From an uncultured Myxococcales bacterium (GTDB lineage Bacteria > Myxococcota_A > Polyangia > Polyangiales > Polyangiaceae): a stretch of 64,000 nt of DNA. The notes beneath the pieces are model-generated. The model made no database searches. It saw nothing but the letters and a program-made list of their open reading frames with translations, and was not told where the DNA came from. Position numbers and translations under genes: made by a program. Below are positions 8,604 to 19,899 of this stretch, in pieces (position 1 is the first letter of the stretch; each line of letters begins with the position of its first letter). The stretch lies in assembly GCA_937949945.1 (NCBI GenBank), contig CALFEQ010000054.1, positions 1 to 64,000 of the forward strand, read 5' to 3'.

Positions 8604-11126
8604 ATGGAGCCGTCGATGAGGAAGCACGTTGCGCTGCTCACGATCGCCATGTTCGGGCCGGTCCTCTCGGCGGCGCCGTCGTACGCCGCCCCCCAGGCGA
8701 GCGGCGACGGGAGTGCTTCGGCGGCGGACGACCGCGGAAAGCGACGTGGCCCTCCCGTCCCCGAGCTCGGGGACTCCACCGAGTTCGAGCCGCGGCCGCC
8801 CAACTACGAGGTCGCCTTCTCGCTCGACGAGGCCGATCTCTCCGAGCTCGTTCGCGTCATCGCCCAGCTCACGGGCAAGCGCTTCATCATCGACGGGAAG
8901 GTCAAGCAGCTCAAGGCGAGCGTCTACAGCCCGCAGAAGGTGACGGTCACGGAGGCGTACCAGGCGTTCCTCTCGATCCTCGAGGCGAACAATCTCACCG
9001 TGGTGCCTCATGGACGCTTCTTGAAGATCGTCGAGACGGCCGGGGTGGTGTCGAGCGGGACGCCCGTGTACGGCCCGACGCAGCCCGTGCCCGCCGAGGA
9101 CCGTTTCGTCACGCGCATGCACAGGCTCGCTCACATCAGCGCCGACGACGCCGCGAACGTCCTGTCGAAGTTCAAGACCCGCGAGGCGGACATCACCGTC
9201 GTCGGCCCGTCGAACATGATCATCATGACGGAGACCGGGACGAACATCCGTCGGATGATGAAGATCCTCGACGCCATCGACACCGCGGCGTCGGGCGACA
9301 GGATCTGGGTCGAGCCGATCCACTACGCGTCGGCGCAGGAGATCGAGAAGCGAATCACCGAGCTGTTCGACATCAAGGCGGCAGCTCCGACGCCGGCGCC
9401 TTCGCCCCGGGGCCGGCGGGGACGAGCGGCGGCCGCCGCGGAAGCCGTGGAGATCGCGGAGACCGAGGGAGGCGAGGGCGATCTACGCATCTCGAAGGTC
9501 GTCGCCGACGACCGCACCAACTCCCTCGTCATCGTGGCGACGGAGCGCTCGTACGAGCGACTGCTCGAGCTCATCAAGAGGCTCGACGTCCCGCAGACCG
9601 GCGAAGGCGACATCCACGTGGTGCCGCTCCAGCACGCCGACGCGACGGAGCTCTCGAAGACGTTGAACGACATCATCACGGGCGCAGGCGCCCCGGCCGG
9701 GGGTGCAGCGGCGCGCGGAGCCCGCCCCGGAGCCGCATCTCAGGGCGCGACGCCAGCGGCGCAGAGCGTCTTCGAGGGAGGGATCAAGGTCACCGCCGAC
9801 AAGGCCACGAACTCCATCGTCGTCTCGTCGTCGCTCCGCGACTACGCGGCGATCCGCGCCGTCATCGACCGGCTCGATCAGCCTCGACGTCAGGTGTTCA
9901 TCGAGGCGGTCATCATGGACGTCCAGCTCAAGCGCTCGAACACGCTCGGCGTGAGCTTCCACGGCGGCGCGCCGTTCGAGACGAACGCCCCGGACGACTC
10001 CGTCTTGTACGGCGGAAACAAGATCATGAACACGATCTTGCCCGTCCCCTCGGATCCCGAGGCGCTTCAGGGATTCGCCCTCGGCGTACGCGGTCCGGGG
10101 ATCAGCGGCTCGCAGAACTTCCTCGGGACGGGCATCTCCATCCCTGCGTTCGGGACGTTCATCCAGGCGATCGCCACGACGGGCGACACGGACCTGCTCT
10201 CGACGCCGCACATCCTCGCGCTCGACAACGAGGACGCCGAGATCAACGTCGGCGACAACGTCCCGCTCCAGACGAACCAAGGCATCGGATCGCTCGCCGG
10301 CCTCGCGGGCGCGGTCCCGGGGGCGACGGGCGCGACGGGCGGGCTCGGAGCGCTCGGGGCGCTCGGCGGGCTCGGCTTCGGCTCGTTCGGCGTGCCGCGG
10401 CAGGACGTCGGGACGAAGATCAAGATCAAGCCGCACCTGAACGACTCGGACGAGGTACGGCTCGAGATCACCGAGGAGATCAGCGAGGTCGGCGCGAACG
10501 TGGGCGGCACCTCCGGCGCGTTCAGCATCGGCAAGCGCACCGCCAGCACGAAGCTCGTCGTCAAAGATCAGCAGACGGTCGTGATCGGAGGGCTGATCCG
10601 CAACGTCGTCGGCCGTACGGAGGAGAAGGTCCCCGTCCTCGGCGACATCCCCGTGCTCGGCGCGCTCTTCCGGAAGCGCAAGAACCAGAACGAGAAGCGA
10701 AACCTCATTTTGGTCCTGACGCCGTACATCATCCGCAACAAAGACGACCTTCGGACGGTGTTCGAGCGCAAGATGCAGGAGCGGCAGGAGTTCCTCGATC
10801 GGTACTTCGTCTTCAGCGACGCTTCGGAGTACACGCCGCCGAAGGACTGGTCACGGACCGTCGGGCTCGTCGAGAACATCCGGCAGGCCTACTTCGCCGT
10901 CGAGGAGAAGCGCCGGCTCGAAGAGATCATGAAGCCGAAGCAGCTTCGCGAGCACGAGCCGCAGCGACCGCTCGAGACGCCACACCCCGTCCAGCCGCGG
11001 ACGACGACGCCGGCGGCTTCACCCGCGCCGACGCCAGCGCCGCCCGCGGGGCGGCCGGTGCGGCCGCGAGGCCAATCGTCGCAGCCTGCGGTTCAGCCTG
11101 CGCCTTCGCCTTCGCCTTCGCGTTGA
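8604..11126 (+). CDS. gspD: Type II secretion secretin GspD
   Basis: An 840-residue outer-membrane secretin that forms the exit channel of type II secretion. After a signal peptide (cleavage near the SYAAPQ region) come the N0 domain (about 65-140, FSLDEADLSELVRVIAQLTGKRFIID), three N1-N3 repeats with the typical (V/I)V.L.(H/Y)A.A.. pattern, separated by Ala/Pro-rich loops, and the secretin domain (about 410-710) including VPLQTNQG and the C-terminal VIGGLIRN..GxVPVLGDIPVLGALF block. A roughly 130-residue tail ends in a Pro/Ala-rich segment. ATG at 8604 follows a GAGGCGAGG ribosome binding sequence; ATG at 8616 is an alternative. No gspC, E, F or pseudopilin genes are adjacent, so this is an orphan secretin gene here. 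Confidence 0.93.
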   Translation: MEPSMRKHVALLTIAMFGPVLSAAPSYAAPQASGDGSASAADDRGKRRGPPVPELGDSTEFEPRPPNYEVAFSLDEADLSELVRVIAQLTGKRFIIDGKVKQLKASVYSPQKVTVTEAYQAFLSILEANNLTVVPHGRFLKIVETAGVVSSGTPVYGPTQPVPAEDRFVTRMHRLAHISADDAANVLSKFKTREADITVVGPSNMIIMTETGTNIRRMMKILDAIDTAASGDRIWVEPIHYASAQEIEKRITELFDIKAAAPTPAPSPRGRRGRAAAAAEAVEIAETEGGEGDLRISKVVADDRTNSLVIVATERSYERLLELIKRLDVPQTGEGDIHVVPLQHADATELSKTLNDIITGAGAPAGGAAARGARPGAASQGATPAAQSVFEGGIKVTADKATNSIVVSSSLRDYAAIRAVIDRLDQPRRQVFIEAVIMDVQLKRSNTLGVSFHGGAPFETNAPDDSVLYGGNKIMNTILPVPSDPEALQGFALGVRGPGISGSQNFLGTGISIPAFGTFIQAIATTGDTDLLSTPHILALDNEDAEINVGDNVPLQTNQGIGSLAGLAGAVPGATGATGGLGALGALGGLGFGSFGVPRQDVGTKIKIKPHLNDSDEVRLEITEEISEVGANVGGTSGAFSIGKRTASTKLVVKDQQTVVIGGLIRNVVGRTEEKVPVLGDIPVLGALFRKRKNQNEKRNLILVLTPYIIRNKDDLRTVFERKMQERQEFLDRYFVFSDASEYTPPKDWSRTVGLVENIRQAYFAVEEKRRLEEIMKPKQLREHEPQRPLETPHPVQPRTTTPAASPAPTPAPPAGRPVRPRGQSSQPAVQPAPSPSPSR

Positions 11127-11150
11127 GTCGTCTCGAGGCGTGATGCGCGA

Positions 11151-11426
11151 TCAGGTTCGCGCGCCGGACGTCGAGACCGTCGGCAGGTGCCGCTCCTCGC
11201 GCATGCGGAACGCGTCGACGAGCAGGTACAAGCCTGCGAGCGCGACGACGACGTAGATGATGCGCGAGAACGTGCCGGCGCCGAAGATGGCGGTCACGAG
11301 GTTGAACCCGAAGAGGCCGATGAGGCCCCAGTTCAACGCGCCGATGACGACGAGGGCTATGGCCACCCACGTGGCCGGTGAGAGACTGGACTTTTCCGCC
11401 GTTCGAGGGGTGTTCAACGCTGCCAT
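11151..11426 (-). CDS. DUF378 family small membrane protein
   Basis: A 91-residue inner-membrane protein of the DUF378 (YuzA-like) family, function unknown. It has a polar N-terminal tail and two transmembrane helices: the first contains the family hallmark ALNWGLIGLFGFNLV and the second is IIYVVVALAGLYLLVDAF. The ATG at 11426 follows GGAGG with a 7-base spacer. Coding sequence upstream in the same frame is Arg-rich and not credible. The gene is convergent with gspD and divergent from the OmpA-like lipoprotein gene. Confidence 0.88.
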   Translation of the reverse strand: MAALNTPRTAEKSSLSPATWVAIALVVIGALNWGLIGLFGFNLVTAIFGAGTFSRIIYVVVALAGLYLLVDAFRMREERHLPTVSTSGART

Positions 11427-11749
11427 CGCGAGCCTCCGAACGATGGTGGTAGCGAAGCGCGTTCCACCGCGGCGGCCGTGCTCACGACGAGCCGAGGCGC
11501 GTCGTGTCCCGAGCACGGCCGCACCTCGACCGTCGGGGCGCCGTGTTCGCCGCGTGATCGTGCGCCCTGCGAGCCGCCGGGGCGCGGTCGTGGTGAGCGA
11601 GTGACCCGACCGCGGACGCGCTCGCCTCGCGGCGTGGTGCGAAACCGTCACGCGAGGCATCGGTGCTCCCCGACGGCCGAGGCGCTCGGCGCGAGCCCAA
11701 CGGCGCGGCACCTCCCGTGCACGAGTCCTCCGTCCCGGAGGATCCCACG
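11427..11749. other. Divergent intergenic region, 323 bp
   Basis: This stretch between the DUF378 gene and the OmpA-like lipoprotein gene holds no credible protein gene. It contains both Shine-Dalgarno sequences and a large nested inverted repeat (11472-11522, listed separately). I could not identify a clear -35/-10 promoter. Confidence 0.6.
11472..11522. promoter_or_regulatory. Nested 12-bp perfect inverted repeat (possible structured leader or operator)
   Basis: GCGGCCGTGCTC (11472-11483) is the exact reverse complement of GAGCACGGCCGC (11511-11522). Inside it, ACGAC (11484-11488) pairs with GTCGT (11501-11505), leaving a 12-base apical loop. It starts 46 bp upstream of the DUF378 start codon and lies about 230 bp upstream of the lipoprotein gene. 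There is no U-run, so a classical terminator is unlikely. Confidence 0.5.
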
Positions 11750-12268
11750 ATGAAACGCCCCGCTTCCATCATCGCCGCCCTGTCCGTCGCGGTGCTCGGT
11801 GCGTGCGCCGACAAGCCGCCGCCTCCGCCGGCGACACCGAACGCCGCGTCGACGGCGCGGTCTCCGGTCGGGCAGGTGTCCCCGACCCTCGGCATGAGCG
11901 AGGACATCGCCAAGGCGTGCAACATCAGGTTCGGCTCCGTCGATCAGGCGCCGAAGTTCGACTACGACGACGACACGCTCCTCCCCGCCGATCGCGACAT
12001 CCTCCAGCAGGTCGCCGTCTGCGTCACCACCGGCCCGCTCAAGGGCCGCTCGCTGCGCCTCGTCGGTCATGCCGACCCGCGCGGAGAACCGGAGTACAAC
12101 ATGGCGCTCGGCGCCCGCCGCGCCGGCAGCGCGCGGAGCTTCCTCACGCATCTCGGCGTCGACCCCGCGAAGCTCACCACGACGTCGCGCGGAGAGCTCG
12201 ACGCCAAGGGTACGGACGAGGAGGGATGGCGCCGCGATCGGCGCGTCGACATCCTGCTGCTGCGCTGA
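11750..12268 (+). CDS. OmpA/Pal-family lipoprotein
   Basis: A 172-residue predicted outer-membrane lipoprotein. The signal peptide ends with LGAC (Cys19), followed by a Pro-rich linker. Residues about 65-172 form an OmpA-like peptidoglycan-binding domain: LLPADRDILQQVA, LRLVGHADPRGEPEYNMALGARRA, and a final DRRVDILLL. The GHADPRG and N-x-x-LG-x-RRA positions match the diaminopimelate-binding residues of Pal/OmpA. GGAGG eight bases before the ATG fixes the start. No tol genes are nearby, so it is not necessarily the Tol-Pal component. Confidence 0.9.
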   Translation: MKRPASIIAALSVAVLGACADKPPPPPATPNAASTARSPVGQVSPTLGMSEDIAKACNIRFGSVDQAPKFDYDDDTLLPADRDILQQVAVCVTTGPLKGRSLRLVGHADPRGEPEYNMALGARRAGSARSFLTHLGVDPAKLTTTSRGELDAKGTDEEGWRRDRRVDILLLR

Positions 12269-12410
12269 GAGCAGCGAGGGAGATGACGGAGCTCTCTCCA
12301 TCGATTGGTCGACCGGACCGGCCTGATTGCGCCGTCACGTGGCGTCGGCGCTGCGGGCGCGCGAGGAGTATCGGGGCGGGAGCGTCTCTTTTCTGGTCGG
12401 CCGGTAGAGC

Positions 12411-12549
12411 CGAGGACGCAGTTGCGCGAAGCGCTGCAGGGCGGAAGTGAGACTCCCTTTCCGCAGGAAATGCGGAGCATTTCCCGCGGGCTCCCTGTTC
12501 CCCCGTCTCCCTGTCGACCCCTGTCTCCCCCATTCCTCCCCGTCTCCGA
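12411..12549. repeat. Dispersed 140-bp repeat with 13-bp-stem hairpin, copy 1
   Basis: This intergenic element begins CGAGGACGCAGTTGCGCGA and has a hairpin at 12461-12489 (stem CCGCAGGAAATGC, loop GGA, one mismatch in the stem). It ends in a run of CTCCCTGT-like units (12491-12549). The element at 49243-49386 aligns over the whole length. It fills much of the 332-bp gap (12269-12600) before the kinase-like gene, ending 51 bp before its start codon. Confidence 0.9.
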
Positions 12550-12600
12550 AATGGGGCTGACTCGCTGCGACCCGCTAAGATCCAAGCAGGCGCCCATCCG

Positions 12601-13449
12601 ATGTCGCCCCCTGATTCAGCGGGTCCTCCTTCGTACCTCCTCGAGAAGAGGTACCTGGCGGAGGAGCATCTCCATCGCGGAGACACGGCCGACGTCTTTC
12701 GCGGGACCGACACGTGGTCGGGCGAGCTCGTCGCCGTCCGCGTGTTGCGCGAGGATCGGCCCGAGCTCGAGTCCGTCTTCCGGAGGCGTGCCGAGCGGCT
12801 GTTCGGGTTCGCATCCTCCAGGGTCGTTCGTCCCATCTACCTCGGTGAGACGCGCGACGGGCGACCGTTCCTCGTGACCGAGCTGCTCGTCGGTCGCGGC
12901 GCGGACTCCTTCGGCCGCGTCCGCTGGGAGGTCGCCTGCGAGATCGCTCGGCAAGCGATGCGCGCCCTCGCGGAGATGCACCTGCACGGGCTCGTCCACG
13001 GGGACCTGCGCCCGTCGAAGATCTTCGTGGCGAGCTCGTCGGCCGGCGGCTCGCGCGTGAAGCTCCTCGATCTCGGGATCGGCGGAAGGAACGCGTCCGA
13101 AGAGCAGGACGTCCGCGCCCTCCTCGGGATGCTCTACCGCTTCCTGACGGGCACGGAGTGGACGCCCGAGAGCGCCGCCTCCGGCCTTCCGCCGGTCCTC
13201 GGCGAGGCGCCGCCGCGCCTCGAGGAGCTGCTCCACGCGTGGCTGATCGACGAGCACACGGCCCCGCTCACCGCGAACGACGTCGCCTCCGGCTTGCACG
13301 AGATCGTCGCCTACGCGAGCGGTCAGTTCATCATCCCGCGTCCGTCGCGCACCTCGTTCGAGCTCGTCGCCCCGCCCTCCGTCCCGCGCGTGTTCACGAG
13401 GGAGGGCGTGGACCAGCAGGGCGGGGGAGGCGGCGGGAACGAGCGCTGA
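12601..13449 (+). CDS. Protein kinase-like protein, probable pseudokinase
   Basis: A 282-residue protein with a Hanks-type kinase fold but degraded motifs. The VAIK lysine is replaced (VAVR, Arg47), the catalytic loop reads HGDLRPSK (133-140) instead of HRDLKPEN, and DFG is DLG (157-159). Most striking, the activation segment is gone: DLGIGG is followed after about 10 residues by DVRALLGMLYRFLTG, which corresponds to the DVWSLGxxLYELLTG helix, so the G-T-x-x-Y-M-(S/A)-P-E-Q block is missing. A short Gly-rich tail follows and there is no transmembrane segment. Catalysis is unlikely; a scaffold or allosteric role is inferred. A dispersed repeat lies in its leader region. Confidence 0.8.
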   Translation: MSPPDSAGPPSYLLEKRYLAEEHLHRGDTADVFRGTDTWSGELVAVRVLREDRPELESVFRRRAERLFGFASSRVVRPIYLGETRDGRPFLVTELLVGRGADSFGRVRWEVACEIARQAMRALAEMHLHGLVHGDLRPSKIFVASSSAGGSRVKLLDLGIGGRNASEEQDVRALLGMLYRFLTGTEWTPESAASGLPPVLGEAPPRLEELLHAWLIDEHTAPLTANDVASGLHEIVAYASGQFIIPRPSRTSFELVAPPSVPRVFTREGVDQQGGGGGGNER

Positions 13450-13488
13450 GGCGTCGGGGCGTCGGGATGCTCCGGTCGGCGAGGGGCG

Positions 13489-15969
<2,481 letters not shown>

Positions 15970-16032
15970 GCTCAGCTTTCCACCCGGTACGCGGGGGCCG
16001 GCTCGACGCGCGCCGGCGCTCCGCCGCGCATC

Positions 16033-17730
16033 TCAGGTCGATTCCTTCCGGAGCAGCGGGAACAGGATCACGTCGCGGATCGACGGCGCGTTCGTCAGCA
16101 TCATCGTCAGGCGATCGATGCCCATGCCGAAGCCCGCCGCGGGCGGCATGCCGTGCTCGAGCGCGCGGATGTAGTCCTCGTCGTAGTCCATCGTCTCTTC
16201 CGCTCCCGCTGCCTTCTTCCGCACCTGATCGCGGAAGCGCTCGGCCTGGTCGTCCGGATCGTTGAGCTCGCTGAACGCGTTGCAGAGCTCGCGGCCGTGG
16301 ACGAACAGCTCGAACCGGTCAACGAGGTCCGGTCGCGCATCATTCCTGCGGGCGAGCGGAGACGTCTCGAACGGGTAGTCCTTGATGAAGACGGGCAGGG
16401 TCCGCTTGCCGTCCTTCGCCTTGTAGTCCTCGACGAGGAAGGGCTCGCAGAGGTACTCGTACGCGGCGAACAGGCGCTCGCCGTCGTTCTCGCACTTCAT
16501 CCAGCCCTTGCGGAAGTTGCCCCAGTCGACGGCCTTGGCGCGCGGCGAGCTCTTCGACCACTCCTTCATGCTGCCGCCGAAGTCGCCGAGCGACACGAGG
16601 TGCTGGACGAGGCCCATGCCGCCGCCCTTCGCGACCGGCTCCTCCCAAGACGCGATCTTCGTGGCCCGAGCCGCGTTCGCGACGGCCTCGTTCATCGGGA
16701 CGCGCGCGAACGGCTCGTCGAGCGTGAAGGGCCTCTCGGCGAGCCACCGCGCGTGCGCCTGGGGCATCGCGCGCGCGAGCTCCGCGTCGATCTCGCGGAG
16801 CATCTTCTCGGTGAAGGCCATGAGGTCCTCGTACGTCGCGTAGGACCAGTAGAACTCGAGCATCGTGAACTCCGGGTTGTGCCGGGTCGAGATGCCCTCG
16901 TTCCGGTAGCAGCGGCCGATCTCGTAGACGCGCTCGAGCCCGCCGACGAGCAAGCGCTTGAGGTAGAGCTCCGGCGCGATGCGCATGTAGAGGTGCATGT
17001 CGAGCGCGTTGTGGTGCGTCTCGAACGGCCTCGCCGCCGCGCCGCCGATGAGCGTGTGCATCGTCGGCGTCTCGACCTCGAGGAAGCCGGCCTCGTCGAA
17101 GACCTTGCGGGTCGCGCGGACGATGTGGCTGCGCGCACGGAAGACGTCCGCCACGTGCGGGTTGGCGATGAGGTCGACGTAGCGCTGGCGGTAGCGCGTC
17201 TCGACGTCCTGCAGGCCGTGCCACTTCTCCGGCAGCGGACGCAGCGCCTTCGTCAGGATCCGCACGCGCGACGGCTCGATCGAGAGCTCGCCGCGCTTGC
17301 TCGCCGTCAGCGGCCCTTCGGCCTCGACGATGTCGCCGATGTCGATCTCGTCGAGCCGCTCGTACGCCTCGCCGAGGTTCGCCTGGTTCACGAGGAGCTG
17401 GATCTCGCCCGTGCGGTCGCGCAGCCGGAGGAAGGAGAGCCCGCCGGTCGAGCGGAACGCGATGACGCGGCCGCGCACGTGGAAGACGGCGCCCTTCGCC
17501 GCCTCCTTGACCTTGTCCTCGGCGTACTTGCCGTCGTCGCCGCGGGCGCTCGAGGCCTTCGCGCGGACGTCGGCGATGTCCATGGTCACGCCGCCCAGGC
17601 GCGGGACGACGTCGTTGGCGTACGGGTTCTCACCGCGAGCGCGGATTTTCTCGGCCTTGGCGCGGCGCGCGGCGATGAGCGCTTCCTCTGCGGATGAGCC
17701 GCTGGTCTCGGGAGCACGTGCGTCGGACAT
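16033..17730 (-). CDS. lysS: Lysyl-tRNA synthetase, class II
   Basis: A 565-residue cytoplasmic enzyme that charges tRNA-Lys. The N-terminal OB-fold anticodon-binding domain (about 75-170) is followed by the class II core: motif 1 region RYRQRYVDLI, motif 2 with YEIGRCYRNEGISTRHNPEF and motif 3 with GFGMGIDRLTM near the C-terminus. The adenylate- and lysine-contacting EFTMLEFY segment is intact. It is about 60 residues longer than E. coli LysS because of an N-terminal tail and a central extension. The permease gene downstream is probably co-transcribed. Confidence 0.97.
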   Translation of the reverse strand: MSDARAPETSGSSAEEALIAARRAKAEKIRARGENPYANDVVPRLGGVTMDIADVRAKASSARGDDGKYAEDKVKEAAKGAVFHVRGRVIAFRSTGGLSFLRLRDRTGEIQLLVNQANLGEAYERLDEIDIGDIVEAEGPLTASKRGELSIEPSRVRILTKALRPLPEKWHGLQDVETRYRQRYVDLIANPHVADVFRARSHIVRATRKVFDEAGFLEVETPTMHTLIGGAAARPFETHHNALDMHLYMRIAPELYLKRLLVGGLERVYEIGRCYRNEGISTRHNPEFTMLEFYWSYATYEDLMAFTEKMLREIDAELARAMPQAHARWLAERPFTLDEPFARVPMNEAVANAARATKIASWEEPVAKGGGMGLVQHLVSLGDFGGSMKEWSKSSPRAKAVDWGNFRKGWMKCENDGERLFAAYEYLCEPFLVEDYKAKDGKRTLPVFIKDYPFETSPLARRNDARPDLVDRFELFVHGRELCNAFSELNDPDDQAERFRDQVRKKAAGAEETMDYDEDYIRALEHGMPPAAGFGMGIDRLTMMLTNAPSIRDVILFPLLRKEST

Positions 17731-17855
17731 CGGAAGCGGCGTTTAGCCTGGGGCCGTACCGACGTAAAGTCGGGTCAATCTCGGCCTTTCGACGTCGAAC
17801 CCCGGCCGTTCGGCGCGCCTCGAAGCCGCCGGCGAGACGCGCTCCTCGGCCTCCC

Positions 17856-18809
17856 TCAGAGGTCGAACGCGGCCGCGCCGGAGCAGGTCGTGTCGTAGAC
17901 GCTCGTGTCCGCGACGCACCTCGTGAAGTTCGGGTCGCAGATGAGGCTCGCCGACCGATCGCACTCGTCGCGCCGCGGGCAGGAGCCCTCCTCTTGGACC
18001 GCCGGCTTGCACACTCCGCTGCCCGACGCGTCGCTCGTGCAGTAAGCGTTGAGGGGGCACTCGGCGAGGTCCGTGCACGTCGCCCCGAGCGCCGCGCGCG
18101 CAGCGCATTGATTCGTGGCGGGGTTGCACCAAGCGCTGTCGGTGCACTCGGAGCCCTCCGGCGTCGGCGTGCAGGCCGCGCCGACGGCGCCTCGCTTCAC
18201 GCACTTCGCGGTCGCGGAGTCGCAGTGGAGGTCGTCACTGACGAAGCAGAGCGAGCTCGCGCCGTCCGGGACCGTTTCGGGCGCGATGGTCCGCCCCTTG
18301 TGGCGCGTACCCACGCAGGCGTCTCCCTCGACTCCGCGCTTCACCTGGCGGCACGTTCCGCCGACGCAGAGACCCTCGGCGTCGCCCGCGCCCGCGCACT
18401 CGGTCGAAGAGCTGCAGGACTCGCCCGGCCCCTTCGGGGTCGGGCTCTTGAAGACGCCCGCGCAGACGAGGCTCTCCGGGCCCGATCCGCAGTACGTCGG
18501 GTTCTTGACCGCCTCGGTGAGCATGTCGAGGCAGGCCTTCGCCTTCGCGGCGTCGAAGTTCCTGCCGCGTCCGAGCGCTCCGACCGTCGTGATGCACTTG
18601 TTGCCGGCGCCCGTGAGCGGTGCGCAGCAGCGCTGGCTGAGCGCGCAGAAGTCCGTGACGAACTTCGAAGCCTCCTCGTCGAGCGGCGGCGGTCCGTCGG
18701 GCCCCGCGTCGGCCGGCGGAGCCGCAGGCGGCGGATCGTCGGAGCACGCCGTCAGAAAGGCGAAGCAAAGGAGGGAGACGGACCCAAGGGCTGCGACGAG
18801 GGCGCGCAT
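17856..18809 (-). CDS. Cys-rich predicted lipoprotein, paralogue 1
   Basis: A 317-residue secreted protein of unknown function with a signal peptide ending FLTAC, a Pro/Asp-rich linker and about 30 cysteines in repeated short loops (for example CSSSTECAGAG...GLCVGGTCRQV). It shares order and spacing of these blocks, including GDACVGTR and FVTDFCALSQRCC, with the protein encoded next upstream, so the two are tandem paralogues. This style is common among myxobacterial surface lipoproteins. The two genes are separated by 59 bp and probably form an operon. Confidence 0.83.
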   Translation of the reverse strand: MRALVAALGSVSLLCFAFLTACSDDPPPAAPPADAGPDGPPPLDEEASKFVTDFCALSQRCCAPLTGAGNKCITTVGALGRGRNFDAAKAKACLDMLTEAVKNPTYCGSGPESLVCAGVFKSPTPKGPGESCSSSTECAGAGDAEGLCVGGTCRQVKRGVEGDACVGTRHKGRTIAPETVPDGASSLCFVSDDLHCDSATAKCVKRGAVGAACTPTPEGSECTDSAWCNPATNQCAARAALGATCTDLAECPLNAYCTSDASGSGVCKPAVQEEGSCPRRDECDRSASLICDPNFTRCVADTSVYDTTCSGAAAFDL

Positions 18810-18868
18810 GCGCCGAGTCTACCGAGTGCCCATGCACGCCGTCGAGACGATCGCGCCGGGCCGCGGAA

Positions 18869-19789
18869 TCAGCGCGCATCGCCGAGGGCGAGCGCGCCCG
18901 TGCACGCCGAGGCACGGGTGCCCTCGTCTTTGATGCACGTGTTCGTGCTGGCGTCGCAGACGAGCCCGGCGGGATCGCACTCGTCGCCGCGCTCGCACGC
19001 GCCGCCCTCGCCCACGAAGGCGACGCACGCGCCGCCTCCTTCGCCGTCGTTCGCGCACTGGTGCCCCGGCGCGCACTCGAAGGCATCGGTGCACGACTCG
19101 CCCGCGGCCGTGCGCGGGACGCACTCGTTCGTCGTCGTCGGGCACCACGCGTCGTCGACGCAGGAGAGATCGCTGCCGGAGCAAGGAGAGCCGACGCCCC
19201 CGCGCTTCTCGCACTTGCGCGACTCTTCCGAGCAATGGAGGCCATCGCTCGCGTAACAGAGCGCCGTCGCCTCTTCGGGCGGAGCGACGAGCGTGTCGAG
19301 GTCGTCGGCCGCGCGCGTGCCGATGCAGGCGTCGCCCTCCTTTCCTCGCGTCACGCGGCGGCACTTCCTGTCGATGCAGAGGCCGAGGCCGTCGGGGCCG
19401 CTCCCGCACTCGCGGGACGACGTGCACGCGGCGCCCGGCTCCTTCGGCGACTTCGACTTGAGCACCGCGCTGCATGCGACGTCGGTCGGGGCGCGGACGC
19501 AGAAGGTGGACGCTTTGGCCTCGGCTCGTACGGATGCCAGGCAAAACTCCGCGGCCTGCGCGTCGAACGCATCCTTCCGTGCGCGCTCCGTCGTCGTCTC
19601 GAGGCACTCGTCCTTCGTCGAGGTGCCTTCGGAGCAGCACGATGCGTATAGCTCGCAGAGCTCTGCCACGAAGCTCGCGACCTCTGCCGGAACCACGCCT
19701 CCGTCTCCGCCGCCGTCGCTCGGAGGCGGATCGTCCTTGCACGAGAACAGTACGGCGCAGGTGGCGAGAGCCGGGATGCTCATCCGCAT
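18869..19789 (-). CDS. Cys-rich predicted lipoprotein, paralogue 2
   Basis: A protein of 306 residues from the start used here (MRMSIPAL); a start 10 codons earlier at 19819 is possible. The signal peptide ends VLFSC, then comes an Asp/Gly/Pro linker and a Cys-rich body that parallels paralogue 1 block by block (FVAELCELYASCC, GDACIGTR, CVDDAWCPTTTNEC). The function is unknown; cell-surface location is inferred from the lipobox. The gene is divergent from the large ATPase regulator gene. Confidence 0.82.
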   Translation of the reverse strand: MRMSIPALATCAVLFSCKDDPPPSDGGGDGGVVPAEVASFVAELCELYASCCSEGTSTKDECLETTTERARKDAFDAQAAEFCLASVRAEAKASTFCVRAPTDVACSAVLKSKSPKEPGAACTSSRECGSGPDGLGLCIDRKCRRVTRGKEGDACIGTRAADDLDTLVAPPEEATALCYASDGLHCSEESRKCEKRGGVGSPCSGSDLSCVDDAWCPTTTNECVPRTAAGESCTDAFECAPGHQCANDGEGGGACVAFVGEGGACERGDECDPAGLVCDASTNTCIKDEGTRASACTGALALGDAR

Positions 19790-19899
19790 GCAATCTCGAG
19801 CATAACCCGCGGCTCTCACCTCGTCCCCCGTGTCGGGATCGCCCGGCGCGAACCCTCTCCATCCTTCGGTGCCGACGTGCGAAGCTCGTCCTCAGGGTC

